Below, one piece after another: positions 1 through 12,358 of a stretch of 64,000 nt of DNA. This DNA comes from Otis tarda (taxonomy: Eukaryota > Chordata > Aves > Otidiformes > Otididae). The stretch spans positions 63,664,987 through 63,728,986 of the forward strand of contig CM048557.1 in assembly GCA_026413225.1 (NCBI GenBank), written 5' to 3'. The notes beneath the pieces were generated by a model. The model worked only from the letters and a program-made list of their open reading frames with translations. It had not been told where the DNA came from and ran no database searches. How positions within the stretch are numbered: the stretch's first letter is position 1; the number at the start of each line of letters is the position of its first letter. Position numbers and translations under genes: made by a program.

Positions 1-1379
1 GAAAAGGCCCTTTCTCCATAGCTGTAGGTCCTGATAATTCTAGGACACGCTCAGGCTGAGGACTGCAGAAAAAACATCAGCACTTGCCTCTCGTTCATAC
101 TATAGCAGGCACTCTTCTCACATTTCCATCATCAGGGTAAGGCACCCCTGGCAGCTCTCAGGCAGAGGCAGTTTGATTTGCCTCTGCTTCCACTGCAACA
201 CCTACATGTCTTGGGTGGCTGCAGCCCATTTTCAGCTATGATTCAATGGAGAACAAAAAAAGCTCTCAAGAGAAGGAAGTGGGGCTGAGACTTCTTTGGA
301 AGCAGGATTTAGTAATTCCAATCACCACCTTTAAAAATTAGTGCCCTTGGGCCCCAGCCAGCCCTCAGCTTTGTCAACATCTTTACTGCCAACTTTACGA
401 ACAGTCACACAAATGTAAATCTAGTGTGAGAAGAGGATTAAGCCCTTTCTGGTTTTATGGCCTACGAAATGTCTACTGCCCTGCTGCCACTGTGCAGTGA
501 TACATAACACAGAAAAGGGGAATTCAGGCTGCTATCGCATCTTCAGAATTTTAAAGGAAAAAATATAATCCCAGAAACTTTACCAGCCAGTGAAGTGTAT
601 ATGCATACAAGGTTTTTTCAAAGTCAGAAGCTAAAAGCCTGTACCTTGACAGATGCTGGTTGAAGTACATTAGGTTTTTTTTCCTGCAAAATAAGATTAG
701 CAACAGCAATTTTCCATGCATTCAAGTTCAGGATTTTGTCTGCAAGGGGATTAAAGCTCAGGCAAACATGAGCCTGCTTGGATACTCCCCTACTCCGTAC
801 ACTGCTCTCACTTGGGATGAGACCTATGCAGGGGGCTATTTAGGAATCCCACTAAAATGATTATTTCTTCACTGATGACTCAGTTGGCTGAGATTTGCAA
901 GAAGGACTGAGGGAATTAGATTTATGGTTTCTAAATATTTCAGCTCTATGTGGGTTCCTGACTCCCTTAGGCTGATATTTTCATACATGCATAAACACAA
1001 CAAGGTTGGTTTTGGTTTTTTTTTTACTGTAATATCTATGATAGGATTTCAGCTCATGGGCTGGGAATACATACTGGTTTCAGGTTTCTATAATCTTCGA
1101 GCATGTCTCAGATCTCTTAGCAGGATCACAATGTAAATACCACTAAATAATTGTTATGTTTATTAACAGTGTAACTCCACTGAGCTGTCAGCAGAAAAAG
1201 TCGAGGTGAATACATATTTCAATTAAAGATGCAGAATTATGCATATTTATACACAAGCCTGAAAAGCAGACAATATTTAAAATGTAGTTCAGGGCAAGAG
1301 ATACAATTAACTTTTCATTACCTTTATTATTTTCCAATTTATCTTGGTCTCTAGCTTGGAAGTCTCATTCAGTCCTTAC
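1..1379. other. Non-coding stretch, nothing recognised
   Basis: AT-rich DNA with only short chance reading frames. I see no repeat family, RNA gene or promoter-like GC cluster. From the usual vertebrate gene order, the DNA left of SGPP1 would be the SGPP1-SYNE2 interval or a 5' intron of SYNE2 on the minus strand. Nothing in the sequence decides between these. Confidence 0.5.
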
Positions 1380-1463
1380 CTGTACAAAAAGCCATTGTCT
1401 TCAGTGTAAGATTTTCTGGGCAACTCTGCTGCAAGGTCACGCAGTAAAAAAGCCAGGTAGGGA
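1380..1463 (-). CDS. Weak candidate internal exon, product unknown
   Basis: Read on the minus strand, an 84-bp block (a multiple of three) is bounded by an acceptor-like CATTACAG and a good donor, CAG|GTAAGG. The frame is open throughout and stops directly after the donor, as real exons often do. The 27 full codons give a gene-like composition beginning PYLAFLLRDLAAELPRK. I do not recognise the family, and it matches nothing I recall of SYNE2, the expected minus-strand neighbour. Against it, the acceptor's pyrimidine tract is weak, and the same frame is open for about 140 codons, so the exon edges are not forced. It could be chance. An alternative acceptor (GTGCAG) lies 13 bases upstream. Confidence 0.2.
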
Positions 1464-4400
1464 CTGTAATGAGATACTGCACTGACCCTCAAAGGCACAA
1501 CTGATAGCATTTGCCAAAATGGGAATCTGTCTCCCTGGGAGATACTCGTGTATGCTCTACCTCTCTGCTTCATCTTTTCATTCCTCCTGGTGGAAATCTC
1601 TTGTGGATCTGAAGAAAAGTGGCACATGGAAGACAGACTGCAGTGACCTCTTGTTTTGGTATTTAGTCTTGTTTGTTTTGGTATCGCAGATATATTTAGT
1701 AAACTGTCATCTGTTATAATTTGTGTTGGGACAGCTCCCATGTTTTGAGAAATGTTTGCTGTCCTGCATCGCCCAGAGTCCTTAAATTGCTCTTTCATTT
1801 ACACACTGGTTTATTTTAAAAGCAGCATAAGGGAACACGTTCTCTCCCTTAAATCCACCGTGAGGATCCCGAGCTGCCAAACACTTGTGCAGCGCCATGG
1901 CAGGCCATTAGCCAAGTCCCCTTCTCCCAAGCAAACCATTTGGTATGTATTTGTAAATCATTTTCCTGAAACCAAGGGAAATGCATGCTAAATAAGAGGC
2001 TGTTGTGTTTTCTGACAGTGCGGCAGACAGTCCCTTGAAGCATGGCCCCAGCCCCACAGCAGTATCACCTTCCCTGTGACAGGCCGAGCTATTTTTGGCC
2101 ATTGAGGCCCTGGTGCTGGGGGACCTTCTGCTCCATGGGAGCGCATGTACCACCATTGCATCATGCGTGGGCAGCCACCAGCCATGCGTTAGCACTGGTC
2201 ATGGGTTTGCTTGCTCATCCACTGCCCAGGGCAGACCACAGAGCAACACCTTGCTTGCAATTTGCAGGGGATAAAAACCAAACATGTTATTTTGTGTTTA
2301 GCCTAAACATCGAGCTGTTGGCAATCAGCAGTCACCCTCACATCTCAAAGAAAGGGAAGGAAAATGACAACAAACAGAGCTGGTACCAGCACAAAGCTGA
2401 GGTTAAATCAGCAGGATTGGTGCAGTGCTGCTGTCATCTCCCTCCAGCCCTCAAGGCCCCACAGGCAGGATCCATGACCCTCGCTCTCCTCACATCTCTC
2501 CACGGCCTTGCCACCTGCCATCCCCACCCTAGGGATGCTGCCCTGCACGGCAAATCTGTCAGGGTGAGCTCAGGGTTGCCAGCCCCAGAGAGGAGCCCGG
2601 CTTGAAGGCAGCCAGTCAGACCTCCTTCAGCCAGCTTCGGGCTTCCTCAGCTTTGGAGGGCAGCGATAACCCCTTGTCCCCTCTGCCGGTCAGGGTTACT
2701 CCTCTTATTATCACTCCTAAATTGCTCCTGACATAGGCTTGTCCTGCAGCAAGTCCCAGATCTCTTACTCGGATACATACTACCAAGACCAGGTCTCGGT
2801 GTGCAGCAGGGATCCGAGCTGCCCCCTCCGGCTTTAGGCACCAGAGGAAGCTAGTGGACATCTCCCAGCTGCCACACCATGAATCTCTGGCCCTTATTCT
2901 GCAGAAATAAAGCAAATGATTTTTCTGAATATTAATTTCTGAGAGTATATACTGATACATAGGCCAGTGCAATCCGTTATCATGTATTATATACTGCTTG
3001 CCTTGGAAAAAGCAAGGTCAAGGAAGTACACCTTGCAGGCACGGCAGAAATTTTGTGATGATTGCAGTTCTTCTGGGAGTTATTATTATTAGGGTTTGTA
3101 GTGCGTAAAATCCAGGACTCTCCTGTAGCAAAGGGGCATATTGCTGTCACTTAGCAGAAGAAGGGTAAGAGGAGCCTGTGCACAGCCCTGGAGGTGTATG
3201 CTGTGCACAGGCAGGTACCTATGCAGGAGATTGTTCCTGCTGGAGGCAGGTGGAGCTTGGACCAGCTCAAGCCTATCCTGGTAAAACTGATGCTTGAGCC
3301 TCCTCAGGGTTTGGTGGGCAGGTAGCAAAATGGTCCTGGTGAGCATCCAGAGGAAGACAGGAGCAGAGGAGTTCCCAGCAGAGCAGAAGCTCATGCAGAT
3401 GAGAAGGAGCAAGCCAAAGATGGGGGAAATGTGGGCGTGAAGAGTGATGCTAGGGCTTGGCTGGAGTGTGGCTGATGCAAGCCCTTGCCACAGCTCCAAG
3501 AGGCGTTACTGTCCTTCCCCACTAGCTCCAGCTGGATGGCCTTCACATCTCCTCCATATTGAGACTGGCACTTGTGGGAGCCATCAATCCTGGCTTAAAT
3601 GAGCCAATGCAACTGCAGAACGGTCTAGAAGAAGGCATGTAGTTGGTTCTCAGTTGGTTGGCTGGAGCCAGCACAAGGGTCCATGTTTGACAGATCAGAG
3701 AATGGGAGAGAGGGCAAGGCAAGGCAAGGCTAGCAGCTTTTTGGCATCTCTGCCCATGTGAGTGAGCGTTCCCCTCCCCATCGCACTTGTGGGTGGGCAG
3801 GACTGCAGCGCTGGCACTGGTACTCATTGACCATGCAGCAATCTTGCCCTTCAGGGAGCTGAAGCAACCAATAAGTTCATTGCAAAAAATAAAAATAGCT
3901 TCTGGATGGGCTGGTTGAGCATACTGAGTGAGCACTGAAGCAAGGGATCAGGGGAACGGGATTTGCCAGTGGTTTGATGAGCTGAGCCATACCCTAAAGC
4001 TGCCCCTCCAGCGTGACCTTGCAGCAGAGTTGGACCGTGGCAAGACCTGCAGTGCCAGCCAGCGAGCAGAAACCGATGCTCACAACCAGATGTGCAGTGA
4101 ACTGTCCTGCTTACGCTTCTGTAGCAAGATGCAGCTCTGGGCTGCAGATGTTTCCTCAACCCAGAACAAAAAGTCAGGTCGGCGTCTCTCCAGGCGATAC
4201 AAAACAAGCTACAGGCAGACATGCACGAGCAGACTGTGTTTCTATACAAGAACACATCTTTTAGGATAAAACTCAACTCTTGCTAGTGCAAGCAAAGGTA
4301 AGCTGGATGTGGAGGAGTATGTGCTCGTTGGAGCAATGAATCGACTCGTCTGCAAGTGCTAGATGGGCCCCTGAGAAAGCCCTGTGTGACACAGAGATGC

Positions 4401-7400
4401 TGTTACTCCACTGCCACCATGGACTAAAACAAAATGGAAATCTCTCTCAAGTTCAAAGCATTGCTCCCTGCTGTTTTCATAGCAAAGTTCACTGCATAAT
4501 TTGGCTCTGGGCTCGCTATTCACTTCAGGCAAGTCCAAAAGTGAAATGGGAATGGGGTAAGAGGCCAGAGCTGAAACGCAGAGAAGTTGCTCTTAGCTGA
4601 TGTTTAGTTCCTGCCATTTTCAGCCTTCCTTTTCAGCGCTACTAATCCTTCATTTTCATGACAACCTCGAAGATCCATTATAATTTAATGAAAAAGCTGA
4701 ATCCAGAGATGTAGCTCCAAAAGGGTAATTGCCTACTGTGCATTGTATTTAGAAGAGGCAATTAACTGTATATTCCAGGGATGGATTGAAAAGATGAATT
4801 TTAACAATGACAAGAGTTCAACAATCAGAAAATCTGGTATTTTTATTTTCTTTTTACATTGGGTCTCCATAGTTATTTCCATTTTTAAAGAAAGATTGAT
4901 TTCAATGACTGCTAGAATTAATCAGGTGTGACTAACCAGGAGGGTACCTGTAGCTTTTACTTATTAAAGTGATTCTGTATCTTATATGCATTTATTCACA
5001 TTCCTAATTAACTTTTTAATAAAACTATTAGAAATGGTGAATGATGCTTTTTTTTTAACAAGGTTATTTTTCACTTAGGTCAGACTGAATGGAGGTTGGG
5101 TTGCAATTAAAAATGAGTAAACAGGTGCTTTAAAATTTGGTTTTACTGTACAAAATATCTTACTTGTCCTGAATATATACAGGAAAAGACACAGAGCTTA
5201 CACTTTAAAAAAAAAAAAAAACTAACTGATTTATTAAATAAAGCAGAATTTTCTGTAATTGGATTTGGATTTTTTTTTTCCAGATTTCAAGATTTCAGAA
5301 ATGCTAGCTCTCATCCTTAACTGTCTTCCTTTCTTAGGTAAGAGGAAGAAAACAAGTTTTCCTGGTTTTTCAGTTGTCAATTAGTTTCTTCAGCTACCCT
5401 TAACCAGTTAACTGAATAAATTGAAAATAAGAAATACTCTTTCTGCTCCTGCAGAGCATGCTCTTGTCGAAGCAAGGACCTTGCCTTGTGTCAGTGCCGA
5501 GTCCTGGAGCCTCAGACCAGAGCACCCTGTCGGGAGTCGGCACTGCAACCTACAGTGACTTTACAGCTACGTCAGCCTGCTGTGGGTCATATTTAATCAC
5601 AAATAGCCTTATTGCCAAAAGAGTAAATACAATTAAACAACTCTAATGATCTGAGTGGTTTTTCAGAGGACGTCACCAAGAGCTGGGGCAGTAGGCGGGC
5701 TGCTGGTGACACGTTATCAGCATGGCAAATCCTCCTGATGAAGGCAAAGGCACTTTGGTGCAAATCTCCGACAGAAAGTGTATCCTCCAGGTCCTGGCTG
5801 GGAGAGGTGTCTCCCACCAGCACAGTGAAGGCCTGTCTAAATGAGGGACCCTCATTAAACGGCTTTTAATCAAAACCCACGGGATTTGAAAAAGCAACAA
5901 TGACATCTAGCGGGGAAGCGCATTATTCACGCGACAGGGGAAATCACAGCTAATGCAGCAGGTAATGAGCATTTGGGAGAGATTTTTACAAGAGGGAATT
6001 ACTACCACTGCTGCTAGCAGTTGGAAAGGCACCAACAATGAATGTTTTTAAAGCCTGTCCCAATGACTGTAAACATTACGTAACCCTGAGTTTCTAGGGG
6101 AAAGCCAGTACACGGCACTGAGACCAGCCCCATTGTTTTTCACTCTGCTTTAAGCATCATGGAACCCAACCCTCTTGTTCCAGCATTAAAACTGAAGAGT
6201 TAAAGCAGCGCAAGGAAGGGATCTTGTTGTGGAGCTTATGTTTTGCCCATTTTGTACTACAGAGATGAATGTTGCATGCTTATGTAAACTCTGAATAGAG
6301 GCACACGCGAGATATTGCTCCTCTGGCATCATATCTGGTGTTAGCTATGAAAAACTGAGAAACTGGAATTTTTATGCCTGTAGTCTGTGCCTCTCTGTGT
6401 GCTTTTAAAGGATGGTTTGCCACCAAGTTTGATCAGAAGAGACATTAAAGGAGAAGGTGTTTCCCTAGAAACTTGAAAAGGCAATAGCCAGTTTTATAGC
6501 CCTGATAAGAAGATATTAAAGGGAATGATAAACCTCACATGGCTTAGAGATGGGTGTGAGACTAAGATGAGAGAGCCCACAGCTGGGTACCAGGAAAACC
6601 TGCTACCACCAGAGCCAGAAAGGAGAGGCTGATAAACCAGGAGAGCGCTGTGTGTTTAAGGTTTATTTTGCTTTTACAACTCAAAGTGCATGAGGTCTAC
6701 TCATAAGCTTCCTGTTTGGAAAATGCTATTGAATGTCACAGCAAAGCCTTTAGACTGTGCAGGTTAAATTTCATCCAAGATCCAGCTTTCCTACAGGAAA
6801 CATGGAGGCAGAAGTGGCTTCCAGGGGCTCTCCCAGGAGAGGTGGCAATAAGGCAGTACCGGCAGGGCTGCTCGGTCCCACAAACTATGCAAAGAGCACG
6901 GCCTGGGAACCTGAGAAAACTCCGCTTTTTCAGTCTTCAATTATAACAGATCTGTAATCAAATAGGGCATATTCTCAGGCAATATGTAGAAAAGAATGCT
7001 TAATATTCATTGACTTAAGGAAATTTCTTAGAAAGAAGGGATTCCTATGGCTGCAAAGAAAATTTACAAAAGACATCTTGGTTTTTAACAAAAAAAAAAA
7101 AGTAATCAAGACCTTAAACAATGAGTTCAGTTACACAGGAATACAGGAATGCTAAAGCATTCCTCAGTTTAGGCTTGTTTATTAAAACCTAACGCTAATA
7201 GAGAACTCTGGGATTGTTCAGGATTACTGTAGTGTTCAGCCTAAATCTCAAGGTAAATACTTGACTCATGTTTTCTGCTCTGGGAGTGTATTAAATAGGC
7301 AATAAAGCTTCTCCCTGAATAAAGGGGCTTGTGTCTCACAATATTGCTTTCAGCTGCTGCCGAAAGCTTGCAGACCCCGCACAGCTCCCTGCCTGACTTG

Positions 7401-10400
7401 GCGAGAGTGGCAGGACTGAGATGCTGAATCTTCCTCATCCACGCGCTGCAGACAGCCTGCAGAGACACAGGAAAGCAGGAGGGCTTTTCTAAAGTTATTT
7501 CCACTGCGATAGCTTCTTTTAAAGCAAACTGTCCTCACGAGCAGTTCCCAGTGTCCCATGTTCTTGCAATTGTAGAATACGATTTTAGTCATTAAGTTTC
7601 CTTTTTTTTTTTTTTTTTCTTTTGTTTGCCTTTGCAGTTTGGTGCTTTGTTAAAGCTTTACTGGGACCCTAACATGAAACTCGGCAAAGCCGCTCACAGA
7701 CAAAGCAGAGATGCAGCTGCTGGAAGAGGACAAAAAGTAATCCCTGCCAGCACCGTTTGCTCAGAGCAAAGTGGACTGCATGGAAATAGCGATGCATATC
7801 AAACAGGCAATCAGGTCTGCATTGGAGTGCCTTGTAGTATTCTCTTCCAGTTTCAAATGCCAGATCTAAGAGACTGAAAACCAGTTCCCAGCATTGCCTC
7901 TTTGGCCAGAACAATATCAGTGTTTCAGACTCGCCATATACGCTTATGTATTTTTCTCTTTTCGAGCACCCGGACAAGGCACACCAGTACCCACCTTAGG
8001 GCTTACGAACAACACCAGATAACACATGCAGCAGCACTGTGCTCTACCTAGAGTGAGTACGGAGCGTGGTAAAGCTGTGACCATCTTACGTGCACCAGCT
8101 CATGTCATGCAGCTCCCAGCAGCTTGCAGGCAACCTTGAATGTTACTGATCAAACGCCTTCCAGTCCCACCCCTTTTTCCCATTAACGTTATCGCTCAGC
8201 ATGCAAACTCAGGGTTCCACTTTCCTCCACACATTATATCTGCCCAGACAGATAAACAAACTCATTGCCAAGATTTGGGAAATCTCCACTCTCCACTTGA
8301 GGTGACCAAGCAGCAGTGCTCCTTTTTTACTTAGTTACAGTGGCTTATTTATGTCCCCACAAAGCACAAGGCAGTGCACAAGAAGCAGGGAAGCAATGAA
8401 AGCAGAAGGGCTGATTTGCCAGTTGTGTATTCAGGGCTGCATAGAAAAGGGCAGATGTGCAGCTCCCAAAATATGAGCCCCCTTTAATCTACCCTTACTC
8501 AAGATTCGGAGTAGTGTATTATGGATCAGGAATTTCTTACAGGTTATGCCTGTATTCTTGCTATCCTTGCAAAGCAATACCTCACTCCAGGATTAGTCCA
8601 ACTGAGCTGAACAGGCTCGTTTGTGACCTTTTAAAACTCCCTGCAAAACGTGAGGGATGCGATGCAGAAGTACCATATGAAATCTGCTGGCCTGCGTTAC
8701 ATAGGGCGGCAGAGCAGATAATCAGGTGAGGGTTTGAAAGCTGTGAGTCTTCATCTCAGTGAGGGGAAATGCAGATGAGAACTTGGTGTAAATGGTTGGG
8801 GAACCTACCCTGTGGAAGGGCAGCAAAGAAACTTCACTGAAAAACAAGACAGGGGGGTGGCAACAGCGGAGTGCAATAGCTTTTGGGTTCTTTTTTTCCC
8901 TCTTGAGTTAAATAGGAGCCTGTTAGATTTCTACTAATTACATTTTTTTGGTGATAGATGCAGGAAATGCATTCAAAGGAGGAATCTGCACCAGAGCAAG
9001 ATTTGGGAATTCAGGCACACCAGGAAAAGCTACTACAGAAATTTCATCAGAGAGTGTTTGCTCATGAGGTTTCCACATTTCTCTTGACAGTCACCAAATC
9101 GAATGGAGTGCAAACCAGAGTGACTTCCCTGCATGTTTCAAAGAAAGATCTTTATTAAAGGTGGGTGACAGATGAGGCTGCTTCACCAGTGCAGACTTAG
9201 TTAGGCATACTAACATCGTGTGAGATTTTCTGCACCACTGTGGTGCCCATGTGGGTGAGAAGTGCTCATAAATTGCATGATTTTGGAAGCGCATGAACCA
9301 GTTGGACCAAATGCGCCCCCAGTGCCTGAGGTTTTTTGGAGAGCGGAGGACCCACTGCACGTGCAGGTGCAGCGCAGTGTGCAGGTTCTACAGTCATGCA
9401 GGATGTCTTAACCCGTGGGAAGTGCTCATGGAGACAGTCCACTGCAACTTCAGCTACCACACCTCTGGAAATCTTATGTAAACAGAAAGGACTTAACCAG
9501 AGAAAAGCAGCAGATGTACGGCAGCTTTGAGTCCGTCCATAAATGACAGCACTTTCAGGCACTGACACACCCTCACACCCATCCCTCAAATTACTCTCCT
9601 ATCTAATTCACTTTAATGAGCACAGCGAGCCAAAGGTGAGTGTCCCGGGAGGCTTATATGTGCCTTCTCACACTCACACAGCTTTCTCTTTGCCTTCATC
9701 TGGAAAGCTGACTGATTTACTCCAAGCTATGTGTAATGTTTGTGCACACAAGCTGGGAACTCTGCTCCTCACAACCCTACAAATGGGGCACACTTCCAGA
9801 ATTTCCTTCCTAAGTTTATTTTATTTTTTTGCCAGATTTCTATCCGATTTCTCTTCCCCCACACTGTACCTAAAAGGCTTATGGTGGCCAAGTGCTACAG
9901 AAAGCAAGAAATTAGTGTCTTTAGAGCAACATCCCACGACTTGGAGCAGGTCTCAATGTGCACAAGCCAGTTGTTGGGTCAGCTGTCCTTGCTCCTCGCT
10001 CCTGTATCCCAGCCTCCCTGCCTACCAAGCTCCATGCCAGCCAGGGCAATGCCGGTGCTTCTGGATATTTTCCTACACATCTTTGCTCCTCCTTTAGCTC
10101 AGCAGATGCAGTTCTGTCGGTGCGCATTCATAAATGCTGTGATTTATTCGATGCACAGACTGGCACATTTATGCACTTACTACATGCAATAAACCTCAGG
10201 TCTGGTGTGTGGTGCATTTATGTAATTGAACATTTAGGAGTAATGACGCTAAGTGCCTAGCTTGACTTAAGACTCCCATTCTGAAGATTAAATTCATTTA
10301 CATAAGGAGGCTCCATCTTCATAGTGCCCCTCATTGGTATCTGTCCCTTACACAGCTGGGGGCTTTGCCATACCCCCTTTCCTGCCCCATGACCCCTTCC

Positions 10401-12326
10401 GTTAGGTTGGCAGTGACTAGGGCTGCTTATTCCCCAGAGCCAGATGCATGTGTCACAGGCGGGCTGCAGTAAGGTGTGTCTGCTTGCACAGTCCCATGAT
10501 TTCTAGCAGATATATAACCCAACTGCAACCTGGCATGGTGTCCCCTTCTCCGTCCCTCTGCCCCCGGTCAATTCTTCAGCACAGGCTGAAGAATCCTGCA
10601 AGGTCTGGCAATGCAGCGTGGGTGTCTGCATACGTGTATGAGCTAATCCCTTCGTGTTTGCCAAACTCCCTGATCTGTGTGCTCACAGATGAATGTGCAA
10701 ATGAGAAAACACTATGGTTTGAGCACAAAGCTGCAAAGACCTTGGTATTATGAAATGCAAGCCTCCAGCGTATGGCTTGTAACTTCACATTTTGACAATT
10801 TACATAAGAACACGCCACCTATTCTATTACTCTTTACAAAGGCTCAGGTTTAATCATTGATGTGCCAAAAGGAGATGTGCCTTCATTCTTGCAATAACTC
10901 TCTGCTGCTTGAGCTGAGGTGAAGGGTCCTGAAGGAATGGAGCTGTTGTAATCATTCACCAGCTTCTCTCAGCCCTTAAGAGGCAGACTTTCACGTGTCG
11001 ATCATGCGCTGTCCTGATCAACCTCACCCAGCAGCCTTTTGCTAGGGGGAAGAATTTTTGTTTTCCCAGATTGAATGGCCTTCCCAATTCTTTTCAACAG
11101 ATGTAGAAATTATCCTCAAAGAAGTAACCAGTGGGATCCAGAAGGGAGATACAGCTTTGAACAAGTGCTCTTTCTTAGCTCTGCACAGGCATTAAGCTGT
11201 TGTGCTTTAAAGCCATGACATCATGAAGATTATTTAAAATAAATAGCAGAGGTGCTTTATGGGCTTTCTTCTCTTTCTGGGCTCTGGACAGCTGGACTTA
11301 CAGCAACTCCTGCATGTATTTGCACAGGTGGAAAGAAAAATGGGGCAAACATTCATGCTCTTTTAATTCTCTGAAACAGCTCTAAATGAGATTTTATTGT
11401 TTACACAGCATATATAAAACCGGCAACCATCCAACATAAAGTTTCATGGTCCTGTCCTTCAGAAAATTTATTCAATACATTTGTCAGTTTCCTGCTTGCA
11501 TGTAATACACATTCCAGACTCCCACGAGTAATGACAAGTAGCCTTTAGAGCATGCCACAGTGGCCCAGTGTGAGAAGAAATTTTTCCTCGGAATTCAGAG
11601 GCTGCTGCTTCTGCTGGGTGCAGTTTCTCGGTACCACTAGGTGGCTTTTCCACCCGGTGGTTTCTGTCTCTTTCTTCAAAGTCACTACCAGCACAATGAA
11701 CCTGCTTGTAAATACAACCATCAAACTGGTGGAGAAGAGAGAAAAAAAGCTAAGATATCCTTCAGCAGATGAACCCTTAAATTTCTCTCACTTTTACACT
11801 GAAATCTACCAACCCCTTGTCTGCCCTTCTAATGTTTTGTTTCAAGTTAGTTACAGCTAGCTAGCTTACTTCTAGATTTTGAGTAGCATTAGGTATTTGC
11901 TCAGATATATTTCTGTACAGCTATGAAACTTTGCAAAGTAGTGCATGTGTCTAACTTTATGGTAGATATTTTTGTAGCTCACCAGAATAAACCAATTAGT
12001 AACAGAGAAACAGGATATGTACTGTTTAATGAAATGCATTGTCTCACCATGTTCTTGGGAAGAATAAATACAGGTTTGCTTTTCAGATATTTTACTCTTT
12101 TTAACTTAAAACTTAAAATTAAATTTTTAACTTAATTTAAACTTTTTAACTACAGATCTTTACTCACACCTAAACTCTGCAAATGTCTGGCTACTGATAG
12201 TATCTTTTTCAAGTAGCACTCAGTGTCTTAAATGATCTCCAACAAGAAAAGCCCTGAGGGATTAATTGACTCGAGTACCGAAAGGTCTAGGGGGAAGGAT
12301 GAGGGTCACAAATCCACAGCTGTATT
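1464..12326. other. Intergenic or intronic DNA, no supported gene
   Basis: This stretch is mixed in composition: moderately GC-rich between about 2.0 and 4.3 kb and AT-rich elsewhere, with several T or A runs (for example near 5.2, 7.1 and 7.6 kb). Open frames of up to about 187 codons occur near 2.0-2.6 and 9.5-10.1 kb. They overlap frames of similar length in other phases and have no splice-site support or protein-family signature, so I treat them as chance. A short (GGCAA)n run lies near 3,716-3,730. I saw no tRNA, rRNA, CRISPR array or recognisable transposon. Confidence 0.5.
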
Positions 12327-12358
12327 AAAACAAACAAACAAACAAACAAACAAAAAAA
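12327..12358. repeat. (CAAA)n microsatellite
   Basis: About six CAAA units run into an A-rich tail. This is a simple sequence repeat in non-coding DNA and is likely to vary in length between individuals. It could be the decayed tail of a retroposon, but no body is recognisable upstream. Confidence 0.9.

Noticed and set aside
2042-2605. A 187-codon + strand frame
   Set aside because: No recognisable family, no promoter or splice evidence, and competing frames on the other strand.
9543-10192. Two overlapping + strand frames of 184 and 150 codons
   Set aside because: They occupy the same DNA in different phases, show no domain or splice sites, and look like chance open frames in GC-moderate sequence.
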